Below, in pieces: positions 1-9,436 of a stretch of 64,000 bases of DNA. Within the stretch, counting starts at the first letter, position 1. Every line of letters starts with the position of its first letter. The notes under the pieces were generated by a model. That model saw only the letters and a program-made list of their open reading frames with translations. It did no database searches and had not been told where the DNA came from. The position numbers and the translations under genes are program-made. The DNA is from an uncultured bacterium (GTDB taxonomy: Bacteria > Planctomycetota > UBA1135 > GCA-002686595), in contig CALCXM010000058.1 in the NCBI GenBank assembly GCA_937905825.1, positions 1 through 64,000 of the forward strand. The letters run 5' to 3'.

Positions 1-325
1 CGTCCGTGACCGAGTTGCCATCGCCGTAGCCCGGGGATCCCCACAAGCTCGAGAGCTCAGCGGGCGCATCCAAACGCACAGCGCTGGTGACGAAGACCTT
101 CTCTCCCCAAATCACTGGGCTGGAATGGGCAAGCCCGGGGATCGCTGTTTTCCAAAGCACGTTCTCCCCGGTCTTCACGTCCCAGGTCACCGGCAACGCG
201 TCCGTGTCCGCTACGCCACGGGCGCGATGGCCGCGGAAGGAGGGCCAGTTCAGTTCATCCCCGCTGGAGGGCGGGGGGGTCGCGAATGAGGTGGTGAGAA
301 GGAGCAGAGCGCTTGCGATGATCAT
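1..325 (-). CDS. PQQ-binding-like beta-propeller protein, N-terminal part (runs off window)
   Basis: Reading leftwards from an ATG at 325 gives a short hydrophobic leader (MIIASALLLL...), then LNWPSFRGHRARGVAD and a stretch ending in LWKTAIPGLAHSSPVIWGEK. This is the usual start of secreted BamB/PQQ-type beta-propeller proteins of Planctomycetota: a W-P-x-F-R-G-x-x-R-x-G opening followed by the first W-containing blade. The remaining blades lie beyond the left edge. It is expected to act in the periplasm or at the cell surface; no enzymatic site is visible and the substrate is unknown. The start was chosen because it gives a plausible signal peptide. No strong ribosome-binding site is seen. 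It diverges from the alcohol dehydrogenase gene that begins at 527. A second member of the family lies at 3224. Confidence 0.8.
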   Translation of the reverse strand, partial: MIIASALLLLTTSFATPPPSSGDELNWPSFRGHRARGVADTDALPVTWDVKTGENVLWKTAIPGLAHSSPVIWGEKVFVTSAVRLDAPAELSSLWGSPGYGDGNSVTD

Positions 326-526
326 GGAGCCCTTATACCTGATGGCTCGCGCTGGAAACAGGAGACGCGGGTAAGGGCCCGGTACAGAGTCGAGCGAGCG
401 CTGCGGCGACCGCGCAGGCCCCCACGCACCCTGCACGCCGCGCCCCGCTCCAACAGGAATTCTTGCGCGGGCAGGAAAAGCAACGGAGGCAGACGGTTAG
501 GATGGCGGCCCAACCCAAGACATCCC

Positions 527-1642
527 ATGACAGATTTCCGCATCCCCACCCACGTTCGCTTGGCCCCCGGTTGCAGCGCGAACCTCCCCGCAGTCGCCCT
601 GGAACTAGGAGCAACGCGCGTGCTCTTCGTCACCGACGGCGGCCTCGTCGATGGACCGCTGGTCAAGCGCGCCCTCGCCAAGCTCGAGAGTGCTGGTGTC
701 GATTGCCTGCTCTTCGGCGAAGTCGAAGCCAACCCACGCACACAAACCGCCGAGCGCATCGCGGCCCTTGCCAAGCCCGGCGATGTGATCGTCGGCTTCG
801 GTGGCGGCAGCGTGATGGACGCGGCCAAGGCGGCGGCCATGTTGGCCACCAACCCTGGCGGCGTGAATGCATGGCTCGGCAAGAAGGTCTTCCCCCAGGA
901 GCCCTTGCCCTTTGTGGCCATTCCAACCACCTGCGGAACGGGCAGCGAAGTCACTTGGGTTGCGGTGCTCACCGATCAAGCGCGCAACGTCAAGATCAGC
1001 ATCAAAGGCACGCAACTCTTCCCCAACGTGGCTCTGGTGGACCCCGAACTCTTGCGCGGTTTGCCACCGCACTTGATCGCGAGCACTGGGCTGGACGCCA
1101 TGACTCACGCCTTGGAGGCCACCACCGGTTGCGTGCGCAATCCGATATCGGACGCCATGGCGGAAAAGTCCTTGGCCCTCAGCTTTGAATTTTTGGGTCG
1201 CGCGGTTCGTGATCCCAAGGGCGACGCGCAAGCCTTGGACGGGGTCATGCGCGCCTCGACCCTGGCCGGCTTGGCCTTCGGCAACTCGGACGTCGCCGCG
1301 GTGCACTGCCTCTCAGAATCCCTCGGCGGTCTCTACGACGTGCCCCACGGATTGGCCAACGCCTTGCTCTTGGCACCGGTCATGCGAGCCCACGGGGAAT
1401 CGGTCGCGCCACGCTTGGCCGAACTGGCCCAGGTCCTTGGGCAAGGCGCGACTGCAGCCGACTTCATGAACGAGCTCGAAGGTCTCGTGGCCAGTCTCGA
1501 ACTCCCCGGAGTTTCCAGCCTTGGCATCGTCCAAGGAGAAGAGCGACGCATCGCAGAGTTGGCGGTTGCCAACGGCTCGAACTCTTCCAATCCCCGCAAG
1601 ATGGGCGTCCAGGAGTACTTGGACATTCTGAACGAGCTGTAG
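527..1642 (+). CDS. iron-containing alcohol dehydrogenase
   Basis: The 371-residue protein has the complete family layout of group III Fe-dependent alcohol dehydrogenases. An N-terminal Rossmann-like half carries the NAD(P)-binding GGGS (residues 92-95) in GFGGGSVMDAAK and the PTTCGTGSE loop (133-141). A helical half carries the metal ligands D190, H194, H260 and H274, in the contexts TGLDAMTH, VHCLSESLGG and PHGLAN. It probably oxidises or reduces a small alcohol/aldehyde in the cytoplasm; the substrate cannot be told. Length is normal for the family (about 380). The next gene starts 4 nt after its stop, so the two are likely co-transcribed. No clear Shine-Dalgarno precedes the ATG. Confidence 0.93.
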   Translation: MTDFRIPTHVRLAPGCSANLPAVALELGATRVLFVTDGGLVDGPLVKRALAKLESAGVDCLLFGEVEANPRTQTAERIAALAKPGDVIVGFGGGSVMDAAKAAAMLATNPGGVNAWLGKKVFPQEPLPFVAIPTTCGTGSEVTWVAVLTDQARNVKISIKGTQLFPNVALVDPELLRGLPPHLIASTGLDAMTHALEATTGCVRNPISDAMAEKSLALSFEFLGRAVRDPKGDAQALDGVMRASTLAGLAFGNSDVAAVHCLSESLGGLYDVPHGLANALLLAPVMRAHGESVAPRLAELAQVLGQGATAADFMNELEGLVASLELPGVSSLGIVQGEERRIAELAVANGSNSSNPRKMGVQEYLDILNEL

Positions 1643-1646
1643 CCGC

Positions 1647-2990
1647 GTGCCTTCCAACCGTGAACATCTAATCTTGGGCGGCGGCATCATCGGATGCTCG
1701 ATCGCCTTGGAACTCGCTCGGCGAGGGGAATCCGTCACGGTCGTCGAACGTCACGGTGAGGTCGGCCACGGCACGACTTCCGCATCCTGTGCCATCGTGC
1801 GTTGCTTCTACTCCACGGACACCATGACCGCCCTGGCCCACGAGGGCGCCTCGATCTGGAGCGCGTGGCGTGAGCACCTGCAACCGACGCAGGACGAGGA
1901 GCTCGCGCGCTTCTTGCGCTGCGGCATGCTGTTCATCCAAACGACAGAGACGTCAGTGGTGCAAGAGACGATTGCGCGCATGCAGCGCCACGGGGTCGAG
2001 GTGCAGTGGCTCGACGCCACGCAACTCCGTGCGCGCTTCCCCTACCTGGACGTGGCCTCCCAGTTCCCAGTGCGCAGTCCTGATGCCGACGACTTCTTTG
2101 AGCCCACTGGCCGCCAGATCGCAGGCGCTGTCCACGAATTGAAAGCGGGCTACGTGATCTCGCCGGCACTCGCTACCCGCAACATCCGTGATGCGGCTGC
2201 GCGAGCGGGTGCGCGCTTTCATTTGGGGGATGAAGTGCTTGCGATCGAGGGCAGCACGGGCCTCGGAGATACGGGCGTCGCGAACGGCTTGGTCAGCGAC
2301 CGTTTCCGTCTGCGCATGCAGAGCGGCAAGACCTTGCACGGGGACGTGCTGGTGAATGCCGCTGGGCCGCACTCGAGCCTCGTCAATCGCATGGCCGCGG
2401 TCGACCTGGGCATCGAGACCCGGCCCCTGCGCCGGGAAGTGCACGCCCTCAGCAACCCGGCCCACGAACGCCCGGGGGTCGCGCCGGTGCCGATCGTGGC
2501 CGACATCGACAGTGGTCTCTACTTCCAACCGGAAGCCGGTGGCATCGACCTCTTGCTCGGTTCCCTCGACCCTCAAGGGGACGTCATGGAATGGCTAGAG
2601 GACCCCGACGAGAACGACGTTCAATCCAGCGTGGCCTGTCACGAGCGCCACCTGCTGCGCTTGATGAAGCGCTTTCCCGAGGTGCAGTTCGAGCGCAAGC
2701 GCGGACTGGGCTCCATGTACGACGTCACGACCTTGGATTGGAATCCGGTGCTGGACCGAACGGATCGCCCCGGCTATTACGTTGCAATCGGGACCAGTGG
2801 ATCCTCCTTCAAGACCGCACCGGTCATCGGCAAGTTGATGACCGAGCTCATCACCCAAGTCGAAGCCGGTCATGATCACGATCAACACCCCTTGCAGATG
2901 CGACTCGAACAGACTGGCATCGAGATCGACTTGGGCTTCTTCTCGCGCTTGCGGGGCGCGCACAACTCCTCGAACACCGTGCTCGGTTGA
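1647..2990 (+). CDS. FAD-dependent oxidoreductase (DAO family)
   Basis: The 447-residue protein starts at a GTG 4 nt after the alcohol dehydrogenase stop. The N-terminus holds the dinucleotide-binding GGGIIG (residues 11-16) followed by ELARRGESVTVVER, with the acidic residue that binds the FAD ribose. The C-terminal part has GYYVAIGTSGSSFKTAPVIG, the usual second FAD-contact segment of D-amino-acid-oxidase/sarcosine-oxidase-like enzymes. It likely oxidises an amine or amino acid in the cytoplasm. Pairing with an Fe-ADH suggests a short catabolic operon in which the flavoenzyme could yield an aldehyde that the ADH reduces; that link is inference. A His/Gln-rich stretch (HDHDQHP) near the C-terminus is unusual but short. 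Confidence 0.88.
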   Translation: MPSNREHLILGGGIIGCSIALELARRGESVTVVERHGEVGHGTTSASCAIVRCFYSTDTMTALAHEGASIWSAWREHLQPTQDEELARFLRCGMLFIQTTETSVVQETIARMQRHGVEVQWLDATQLRARFPYLDVASQFPVRSPDADDFFEPTGRQIAGAVHELKAGYVISPALATRNIRDAAARAGARFHLGDEVLAIEGSTGLGDTGVANGLVSDRFRLRMQSGKTLHGDVLVNAAGPHSSLVNRMAAVDLGIETRPLRREVHALSNPAHERPGVAPVPIVADIDSGLYFQPEAGGIDLLLGSLDPQGDVMEWLEDPDENDVQSSVACHERHLLRLMKRFPEVQFERKRGLGSMYDVTTLDWNPVLDRTDRPGYYVAIGTSGSSFKTAPVIGKLMTELITQVEAGHDHDQHPLQMRLEQTGIEIDLGFFSRLRGAHNSSNTVLG

Positions 2991-3223
2991 ACTCATGCAG
3001 GGCAGAGGAAAACCATCCTAGAAACACCTGCCGTCCTGGTCACGCTCTCGCCCGCCGCGCCGTAGATCGCAACGAGCGCCGGATCCCCAGGGAACTCGCT
3101 CGCGCTCCCCCGCTGGACGCGCTGCCAAGGCCTCGCCTTTCCAATTCCTCAACTCACAAAACCTGCTGCATCCCTCCCCACGAGACTTCGGTCTTGAAGC
3201 GACGCAGCCTAGCCACGCATTCC

Positions 3224-4480
3224 ATGAAGCTTTCCCACGCTCTCTCCGCGGTCTCTTTTGTTTGCCTGCCCTTGCTGCTCACCCAAGCGCTCAGCGCAGG
3301 GACTCCGCTTGCAGGTCAACCGGCCGGGGACACCTTCGAATGGCCCCATTGGCGCGGGCCGGCGCGCAACGGAATCTCGCTCGAGAGCGCCTGGTCCGCA
3401 AAGGGCAAGCCCGAAGCCCAGTGGACCAAGGAGGTCGGACTCGGCTACTCCTCGGTCTCCATCGCCGACGGCCGGCTCTTCACCATGGGCTACGACGCGG
3501 ACGTCGAGGTGGACGTGGTCTGGTGCCTCGATGTCGAAACGGGAGCAGAGCTTTGGAGCCACGCCTATCCCGCGGCCATCATGAAGCACCTGCACGATGG
3601 CGGTACCCTCAGCACGCCCACCATCGACGGCCCGCGGGTCTTCAGCGCCAATCGCGAAGGCATGGTCTTCTGCTTGGAAGCAGCGAGTGGCGAGGTTGTT
3701 TGGGAAGCAGACCTCAAGGATCTCGCCAAGGCCGCCTTCGGCACATGGGGCTTCTCGGCCTCGCCCTTGGTCGACGGGGACACCCTGCTGCTCAACGCGG
3801 GCAAGCTCGTGGCCCTCGATAAGTTGACGGGGAAGCTCAAGTGGAGCACCAAGGACTACGGTCATTCCTACTCGACACCGGCGCCCTTTGACCTGCGCGG
3901 CACGCCTGCCCTGGCGCTCTTCAACGGCGACGGTCTGGCGGTGCTTGAAAGCGCCACTGGCAAGGAGCGCTACTTCCACGAGTGGAAGACGCGCTACGAC
4001 ATCAACGCCGCCACGCCCCACGTGATCGGTGATTCGATCTTCATCTCCTCGGGGCTCGGCCGGGGCTGCGCCCTGTTGAAGATGGCCAAGGACGAGGCCG
4101 GCAAGGAAGCCTTTGAACTCTTGTGGGAGAAGAAGTCCATGAACAACAAGATGTCCGGTTGCGTGCTGCTCGACGGTCACCTGTACGGATTCGACGAAGC
4201 CGTCTTGCGCTGCATCGACTTGCAAGGGGAGTCCAAGTGGGGCCAGCGCGGCCTGGGCAACGGTGCGCTCAGCGCGGCCGACGGCAAGTTGATCGTGATG
4301 ACGGACGAGGGCGAGTTGATCATCGCGCAAGCCAATCCCAAGGAGTACGTGGAACTCTCGCGCACCAAGGTGATCGACACGGGCAAGGTCTTCTGGACCA
4401 TGCCGGTCTTGGCCAACGGACGCATCTTCTGCCGCGGCAGCCAGGGAACCCTGGTCTGCCGCGACCATCGCGCGCAGTAG
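3224..4480 (+). CDS. secreted PQQ-binding-like beta-propeller protein
   Basis: The reading frame is open from 2987, but the ATG at 3224 gives a clean signal peptide (MKLSHALSAVSFVCLPLLLTQ, then ALSAG), so I start the 418-residue protein there. The mature part opens with FEWPHWRGPARNGIS and continues as repeated blades of the kind DVETGAELWSH, EAASGEVVWEA, DKLTGKLKWST. These are the W-ending PQQ/quinoprotein-like propeller repeats. It is likely periplasmic or surface-exposed. There is no cytochrome c CxxCH motif and no evident quinoprotein dehydrogenase site, so a binding or scaffold role is as likely as catalysis. It converges on the MscS-like gene. Confidence 0.88.
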   Translation: MKLSHALSAVSFVCLPLLLTQALSAGTPLAGQPAGDTFEWPHWRGPARNGISLESAWSAKGKPEAQWTKEVGLGYSSVSIADGRLFTMGYDADVEVDVVWCLDVETGAELWSHAYPAAIMKHLHDGGTLSTPTIDGPRVFSANREGMVFCLEAASGEVVWEADLKDLAKAAFGTWGFSASPLVDGDTLLLNAGKLVALDKLTGKLKWSTKDYGHSYSTPAPFDLRGTPALALFNGDGLAVLESATGKERYFHEWKTRYDINAATPHVIGDSIFISSGLGRGCALLKMAKDEAGKEAFELLWEKKSMNNKMSGCVLLDGHLYGFDEAVLRCIDLQGESKWGQRGLGNGALSAADGKLIVMTDEGELIIAQANPKEYVELSRTKVIDTGKVFWTMPVLANGRIFCRGSQGTLVCRDHRAQ

Positions 4481-4496
4481 GGCCCGCGCGCGCTGC

Positions 4497-4522
4497 GGAC
4501 GGGTTCATGGGCTGACCCGTCC
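4497..4522. terminator. possible bidirectional hairpin between convergent genes
   Basis: A perfect 8-bp stem (GGACGGGT at 4497-4504 with ACCCGTCC at 4515-4522) around a 10-nt loop lies between the convergent PQQ gene and MscS-like gene. There is no U-run on either side, so termination is only suggested by position. Confidence 0.35.
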
Positions 4523-4569
4523 GAGCGCCGCGGGGCGCAAACAGCGCGCAGACCAAGAAGCCCCGCAGA

Positions 4570-6420
4570 CTAAGAAGCGTTGTGCAGCGTGATCTGGGTG
4601 AAGGGGATGCCCCATCCATACTCGTTGCAGGCGTCCACCAGAAACGCGCCGATGCCGCGCAGCAACTCGTTGTAGGCGGGCGCCGCCCCGGGCGCGAAGT
4701 CCACCATCACCGAGTAGTCCAGCGAAGACGCGCCAGCTTCCAGGAACTCAAGTTTGACCTTGCGGGTGTGTTCCACTCCAAAGCGCTTGGCGAGCTTCTG
4801 CTCGAGAAACTCCCTCATCAAGGTCGGCACCTGCGTGGTGCAGATTGCTTGGTGCTCGTAGTCGATGCCGAATCGAATGCGAATGCGAAAGCCCGCGCTC
4901 AAGTTTTCTAAGGCGAGGCCCAGGAAGTCTGCGGTTGGATAGACCACCTCACTGCCTCCTTGCATGCGCAGGCGGACGATCTCCGTGGATTGAAAGACCA
5001 CGCAAGCCAGGCGCTCCCCATCCACGAGAACCCAGTCATCGCAACTCGTGGGGAACCAACTCTCCCCGTTGGCGACCCGTCGGGAGCGCAGTGCGGTCAT
5101 GTCTCGCAGGGGAACTCGGATGCGGCCGCCGGTCAGTTCGGGGTTGTGCAGGCGCGCGAGCAAAGAAAGTTGCGACACGCGCCAGGGCAAGCCTTGGTAG
5201 ATCACACGCTCCCCTTCGCGCACCGTCCCCAAGTTCAAGAGCAACCGGATCTGCTCCACAAACAGGGGAACCGCCGCCTTACCGGCCCATGCCAAGCCCG
5301 CCAAGAGCAGCAGGATCAAGCCGAGAATGGCCCAGTCGCTGGCGTTGTACAAAACGAGCAAGGCGCCACCCAAGGCGGCAAACCCGGAGAAGGCAAAGTA
5401 CAAAACGTCGATCAGGCGCCCGTAGAATTTGCGCTCGCCCTTGCCCTTCTTGCCTAGCAATTTGCTGACCGCGCGGTGCACCAGGCGCAGGCCGAAGAGC
5501 GTGCCCAGGAACACACCCAGGGCGATCAGCAAGTTCAGTCCTCGGCTGCGAAAGAAAGCCCCCAGAGCTGTTTGAGCGGAATCCAACACGGACCGCTGCT
5601 TGGACTCCCGTTGGTCCAGTTGAAACTTGGCCACCGTGCGTTGGTTGGCCAACTCCTGCACTCGCTCGCGCCAACCCTCCTGGGATTCGCGCAGGGCCGC
5701 CACCAGCTCGGCACGTTTCTCGGGGTTCTCGACCGTCAGTTCCGCGGACTTCACCAACTCCTCCAAGTTGGCGACGGCCTCGCGGGCCAAGCTTTGGTGC
5801 TCCTCCGCAAAGCTCATCTGACCACGCAGACGTTCCATGGCCCGGGGAGCTTCAGTCGCGTCGCGCAGTTCCGCCACGATCGGCTCCAAGAGCCCCTTGA
5901 CCTCGGAGATCAGGTCAAACTCCTGGTTCGCGCCCAACACGAAGTTGCGCACGTCAATGCCCGTGGCCACCGCCTCGAAGTTGAACTGAATCGTGTTCAA
6001 GTCCGCCTGCAGTTTGCGCATTTTCTCGAGCTGTTCGAGGCGTCGTTCGCTGTTCTCATCCGGGTCGAAGCGCTCGCGCAGTTGTTCGATCTCACGCAGC
6101 TTGCTGCTGCGCGAATCGTTGAGCGCGGAGAGCGTCTCCAGGGAGCGTTCTTCGAGGGTGGCCGCCACATTGCTGGGCACGCTGGGAAGGCCCGCGGCGC
6201 TCGCCGGCCCGCTGCTGAGCCCGGCGCTTTGGTCCAGCGTTCCGTCCTCTGTTGGCGTCCCGTTTTGTGTAGGCGCCCCGTCCTGTGTTGACGCGGGGCT
6301 CTCCGCAAGCGCTGGATTCTCGACGGACGCAGGGTGTTCTAGCAGCGCGGGGACCGCAACGTTTCCAACAGTCAGCAAACTGACCAACCAAAGAGAGACC
6401 AAAGACATCGTGCGCAGCAT
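4570..6420 (-). CDS. MscS-like mechanosensitive channel with periplasmic coiled-coil region
   Basis: The 616-residue protein has a signal peptide (MLRTMSLVSLWLVSLLTVG) and a low-complexity segment around residues 33-65 made of degenerate PxxxDG / PTxxGT units. A long charged helical region with coiled-coil character follows (residues about 90-270), then three hydrophobic segments (LNLLIALGVFLGTLFGL, LIDVLYFAFSGFAALGG, WAILGLILLLLAGLAW). The C-terminal half matches the MscS pattern: a beta-domain (TVREGERVIYQGLPWRV, GSEVVYPTADFLGL) and a cytoplasmic domain ending in GWGIPFTQITLH, close to the IPFPQ ending of MscS proteins. Its role would be release of osmolytes under hypo-osmotic stress. Overall architecture resembles MscK/MscM-like large channels. 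Confidence is high for the fold and moderate for gating function. Confidence 0.82.
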   Translation of the reverse strand: MLRTMSLVSLWLVSLLTVGNVAVPALLEHPASVENPALAESPASTQDGAPTQNGTPTEDGTLDQSAGLSSGPASAAGLPSVPSNVAATLEERSLETLSALNDSRSSKLREIEQLRERFDPDENSERRLEQLEKMRKLQADLNTIQFNFEAVATGIDVRNFVLGANQEFDLISEVKGLLEPIVAELRDATEAPRAMERLRGQMSFAEEHQSLAREAVANLEELVKSAELTVENPEKRAELVAALRESQEGWRERVQELANQRTVAKFQLDQRESKQRSVLDSAQTALGAFFRSRGLNLLIALGVFLGTLFGLRLVHRAVSKLLGKKGKGERKFYGRLIDVLYFAFSGFAALGGALLVLYNASDWAILGLILLLLAGLAWAGKAAVPLFVEQIRLLLNLGTVREGERVIYQGLPWRVSQLSLLARLHNPELTGGRIRVPLRDMTALRSRRVANGESWFPTSCDDWVLVDGERLACVVFQSTEIVRLRMQGGSEVVYPTADFLGLALENLSAGFRIRIRFGIDYEHQAICTTQVPTLMREFLEQKLAKRFGVEHTRKVKLEFLEAGASSLDYSVMVDFAPGAAPAYNELLRGIGAFLVDACNEYGWGIPFTQITLHNAS

Positions 6421-6610
6421 CCGGGTTCGAAGGAGGGGGTCGGCGGGACCCCACGGATCCCGCCCGCCGTAGCCTGACCGAAGCCGCTGGTGGGTGCAAC
6501 ACGTCCGGGCAAGACCCGGGAAAGAAGCGCGCCAGCCCTCAACAACGGCAGATCAAGTCCAGGCCCGAGCCCCGCGGGATCCGCGTCAGGGCTGGACCCA
6601 AGCGGCGCCC

Positions 6611-8557
6611 CTACCAGTCGTCGCTGCGAAAGGAAGAGGCGGGCAGACCCTCGCTGTTCATGAGGTTCGGCTGGTCCGCAGCACCCCAGGCAAAGCGCAC
6701 CGCCATGGGCGCAGCCACGGCTTCGCTTGCGACCAAGAGACTCGTCCCGTCGAGGCTAGCTTGCGCCGGGTGGAAGACCCTGTCCTCCCCCGCCACTTGA
6801 AAGTGCGTCAGGGGTTTCCCATCGCGCGCTGCCAAGCCATTGCCCGCAGAATCGAATTGCACGCGCAGCCCCTTGCCCTCCACCTGGATCGAGCGATAGA
6901 GAGGCCCGGACCAGACATCGATGGGCTGCTCATAGGTCTTCGCTAGCGCCCAAAGCGCCAAGCGCTGCCCGACATCCAACTTGTTTTTCGGATGGATGTC
7001 CACAGGGTTGCCAATGTCGAGGGTCACCGCCATGCCGGTGTTCGCCACGGCGAGTGTCTTGCGTTGCGAGTCGCGCAGGTGGGCCGCTTGGCCCGTGTCG
7101 TTGCCGTAGTTGAAGGGCGCAATTTGCACGAAGTAGAAAGGGAAGCTGCCCTGTCCCCAGCGCGCCCTCCAGTCGGCGATCATGCCGGGGAAGAGCTCTT
7201 CGTAGAGCTGCGCCTTGCGACAGTTCGATTCCCCTTGGTACCAAATCGCGCCGCGAATGCTGAAGTCCGTGATGGAGGACAACATCCCGTTGGAGAGCGC
7301 GGTGGGCGTGTTGGCGTGCAACACGCTAGGACGTGGCCAGGCCGGCAAGTCGCTCATGCTCGCCCCGATCGCGAAGTCCCAACGTCCGTTCAAGGGCAAG
7401 GGTCGATCTTGTTCCCCTGCACGAATAAAGACCTGGTGCGCTTCCCCTGTCAGTCCACCAGGCCCCCCGGTGTCGAGCACGCGCACGGCCAGGGTGTTCT
7501 CACCGGGAACCACGACTCCCGCAGGCACTGCATAGCGCCGCAAAGTGGTGTGGTGTCCGGCCTCTTCGTGGCCGCCCACGCGCACCCCGTTGACCCAGGT
7601 GGTGTCCATGTCATCGATCGGTCCCAACTCGAGCAGCAGGGCCTTGCCTTCAACTCCTTCTGGAGCTTGAAACTTGCGGCGCAACCACACGATCCCATCG
7701 TGGCGCGCGGCGCTGGTGGCCGTCCAGTTGTTCGGAATCTCCATCAGGCCCCAAGAACTGCTATCGAAGTCCTTGGCGTGCCAGCCCAGGCGTGAACCTT
7801 CGTCGATGGACCCGAGTTGCTTCCACCACTCGGCCATGCGCTGCTGCTCCGAGCCCTTGAAGGCGTCCGCATCAGCGGCGATCGTGGCCACGTTGTCCAA
7901 GTCCCTGTGAAAGTCTGTCCAACGCCGCAGAACCCGCTCACTGGTCCAGGCTTCGGCCAAGGTCCCGCCCCAATTGCAGCTGATCAAGCCCACCGGAACA
8001 TCGAGCTTGTCCGACAGCTCGCGGCCAAAGAAGAAACCGACCGCACTGAAGCGATTGAGGTTCTCCGTTGTGGCGACTCGCCACTCGCCAGCAGAGTCCA
8101 GCACCGGCGTTGCCGAAACTTGGCGGGGCACGTCAAACAAGCGGATGTTCGGATGGTTCGCGCTGCTGCGCTCGGTTTCGTAGAGCGGTGCGCAATTGGC
8201 CAGGGTCCATTCCATGTTCGATTGCCCGCCGCAAACCCAAACCTCACCGAGCAGGATGTCCTGCAATTCGATTTCGTTGTTGCCGCGGATCACGAGACGC
8301 TGCGGGCCTGTGGCGGAGGGCGTCTTCAACTTGACTTCCCAACGGCCCATTTTGTCGGCCTGAGTCTTCAAAACCTGCTTCGACCAACTGGCGCTCACCT
8401 CGACCTTTTCATCGGCCTCCGCCCAACCCCAGACATTCACGGTGGCGTCCTGCTGCAACACCATGTGGTCACTGATCAAGGCGGGCAGGCGAACGTCCGC
8501 CAGAAGTGAGGGGGCCAAGGCGGCCAGCAGGCCAGGCAGAAGAAGAGAGCGCAGCAT
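6611..8557 (-). CDS. sialate O-acetylesterase-type SGNH hydrolase
   Basis: The 648-residue secreted protein starts MLRSLLLPGLLAALAPSLLA and continues DVRLPALISDHMVLQQD, the usual opening of this planctomycete/bacteroidete family. WVCGGQSNMEWTLANC carries the catalytic serine motif GQSNM. A central jelly-roll insertion (roughly residues 260-380) contains WVNGVRVGGHEEAGHHT. GAIWYQGESNC is the second active-site block. The expected reaction is removal of O-acetyl groups from sialic acids or other acetylated glycans in the periplasm. All catalytic blocks seem intact and length is typical (about 500-700). It stands alone, divergent from the Dabb lipoprotein gene, so no glycan-degradation locus is evident here. 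Confidence 0.9.
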   Translation of the reverse strand: MLRSLLLPGLLAALAPSLLADVRLPALISDHMVLQQDATVNVWGWAEADEKVEVSASWSKQVLKTQADKMGRWEVKLKTPSATGPQRLVIRGNNEIELQDILLGEVWVCGGQSNMEWTLANCAPLYETERSSANHPNIRLFDVPRQVSATPVLDSAGEWRVATTENLNRFSAVGFFFGRELSDKLDVPVGLISCNWGGTLAEAWTSERVLRRWTDFHRDLDNVATIAADADAFKGSEQQRMAEWWKQLGSIDEGSRLGWHAKDFDSSSWGLMEIPNNWTATSAARHDGIVWLRRKFQAPEGVEGKALLLELGPIDDMDTTWVNGVRVGGHEEAGHHTTLRRYAVPAGVVVPGENTLAVRVLDTGGPGGLTGEAHQVFIRAGEQDRPLPLNGRWDFAIGASMSDLPAWPRPSVLHANTPTALSNGMLSSITDFSIRGAIWYQGESNCRKAQLYEELFPGMIADWRARWGQGSFPFYFVQIAPFNYGNDTGQAAHLRDSQRKTLAVANTGMAVTLDIGNPVDIHPKNKLDVGQRLALWALAKTYEQPIDVWSGPLYRSIQVEGKGLRVQFDSAGNGLAARDGKPLTHFQVAGEDRVFHPAQASLDGTSLLVASEAVAAPMAVRFAWGAADQPNLMNSEGLPASSFRSDDW

Positions 8558-8872
8558 AGGTGTTCTTGCGGGTTGGTGGTTGCGTGGAGCGATCCACCAT
8601 AGCGCCTGGCCTCTTTCCGTGCAGGTCTTCCCCGCTGATCTGAGCGCGAGAGTCGAACAGAGGGGGGAGCGCTGCGCTGTTCTATCCCAGGCCCAGGGCC
8701 TGAAAAGCGGCGACCGCGCAAGGCTGCCTTCCCGAGCCCAACGCCCCTGGAATCTCCGGCGCTGTCACTTGCGCTTTGAGTCGGGCTCGACCACCAACTA
8801 GGATGGGCGGTCCCGACCAGCGGACTGACTGCAGGTTGTTGAGATCCCCGCCATCCTCGTTCCAAGCGCCCC
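8558..8872. other. 315-bp divergent intergenic region, nothing recognised
   Basis: This stretch separates the divergent esterase and Dabb lipoprotein genes and must hold both promoters. I find no convincing sigma-70 pair, no strong hairpin and no conserved ORF. Reading frames crossing it are antisense extensions of neighbouring genes. Confidence 0.5.
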
Positions 8873-9286
8873 ATGAAACTGCTGCTGCCTCTCGTCTGCG
8901 CCTTGCCCCTGTTCATCGCCTCCTGCGCGAGCTCTCCACTGGCCTCGGATAAGTCCGCAGAGCCCTGGTTCGCCCACGACGTGTACTTCGACTTGAACGA
9001 CGACTCCCCAGAGGCCCGCAAGGCCCTCGTGAAGTCTTGCTGGGACCAGCTCTCGAAACTCGATGGCGTGCGCTTCTTCGCCTGCGGTCAGCGCGATGAA
9101 AGCTTGACCAGTCCGGTGAACGATCAGGACTACGACGTCTCCCTGCACGTGATCTTTGAGAGTCGCTCCGCCCAGGACGCCTACCAAGTGCATCCCAAGC
9201 ACCTGGCCTTTGTCACGCTGCACTTGGATAGCTGGAAGGGCGTGAGAGTCTTTGATTCGTTTGTTCACGGGGCCTTCACCAAGTAG
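8873..9286 (+). CDS. Dabb-domain lipoprotein
   Basis: The 137-residue protein begins MKLLLPLVCALPLFIASCASSP, with a lipobox IASC and lipidated cysteine at 18. The rest (HDVYFDLNDDSPEARKALVK, then DYDVSLHVIFESRSAQDAYQ, HPKHLAFV) fits the stress-responsive A/B-barrel (Dabb) ferredoxin-like domain, including the conserved H near the first strand and the HPxHxxFV helix. Dabb proteins are dimeric; most have no known enzymatic role, and a few act on small aromatic or polyketide substrates. Here it would be membrane-anchored on the outside. No neighbour suggests a specific job. Confidence 0.82.
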   Translation: MKLLLPLVCALPLFIASCASSPLASDKSAEPWFAHDVYFDLNDDSPEARKALVKSCWDQLSKLDGVRFFACGQRDESLTSPVNDQDYDVSLHVIFESRSAQDAYQVHPKHLAFVTLHLDSWKGVRVFDSFVHGAFTK

Positions 9287-9436
9287 GCGAAAGCGAAGGT
9301 CGCGGGGGCCGAATCGGGTGCTCCTCCGTCAGAATTGCTCCAGCGACCCTGTTATCCCCGCTGCAATCTGTACCAGGGTCCTGCTGGCCCGCTATTGTGG
9401 CGCCGACCAGCGGCGTTCTCCGACGCGAAGCCTGCC

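Noticed and set aside
3209-4468. 419-codon minus-strand frame opposite the PQQ-propeller gene
   Set aside because: Shadow of a real secreted protein with signal peptide and propeller repeats.
7215-7245. tRNA-like TTCGATTCC box
   Set aside because: It lies inside the esterase gene and no cloverleaf stems pair around it. No tRNA was found in the window.
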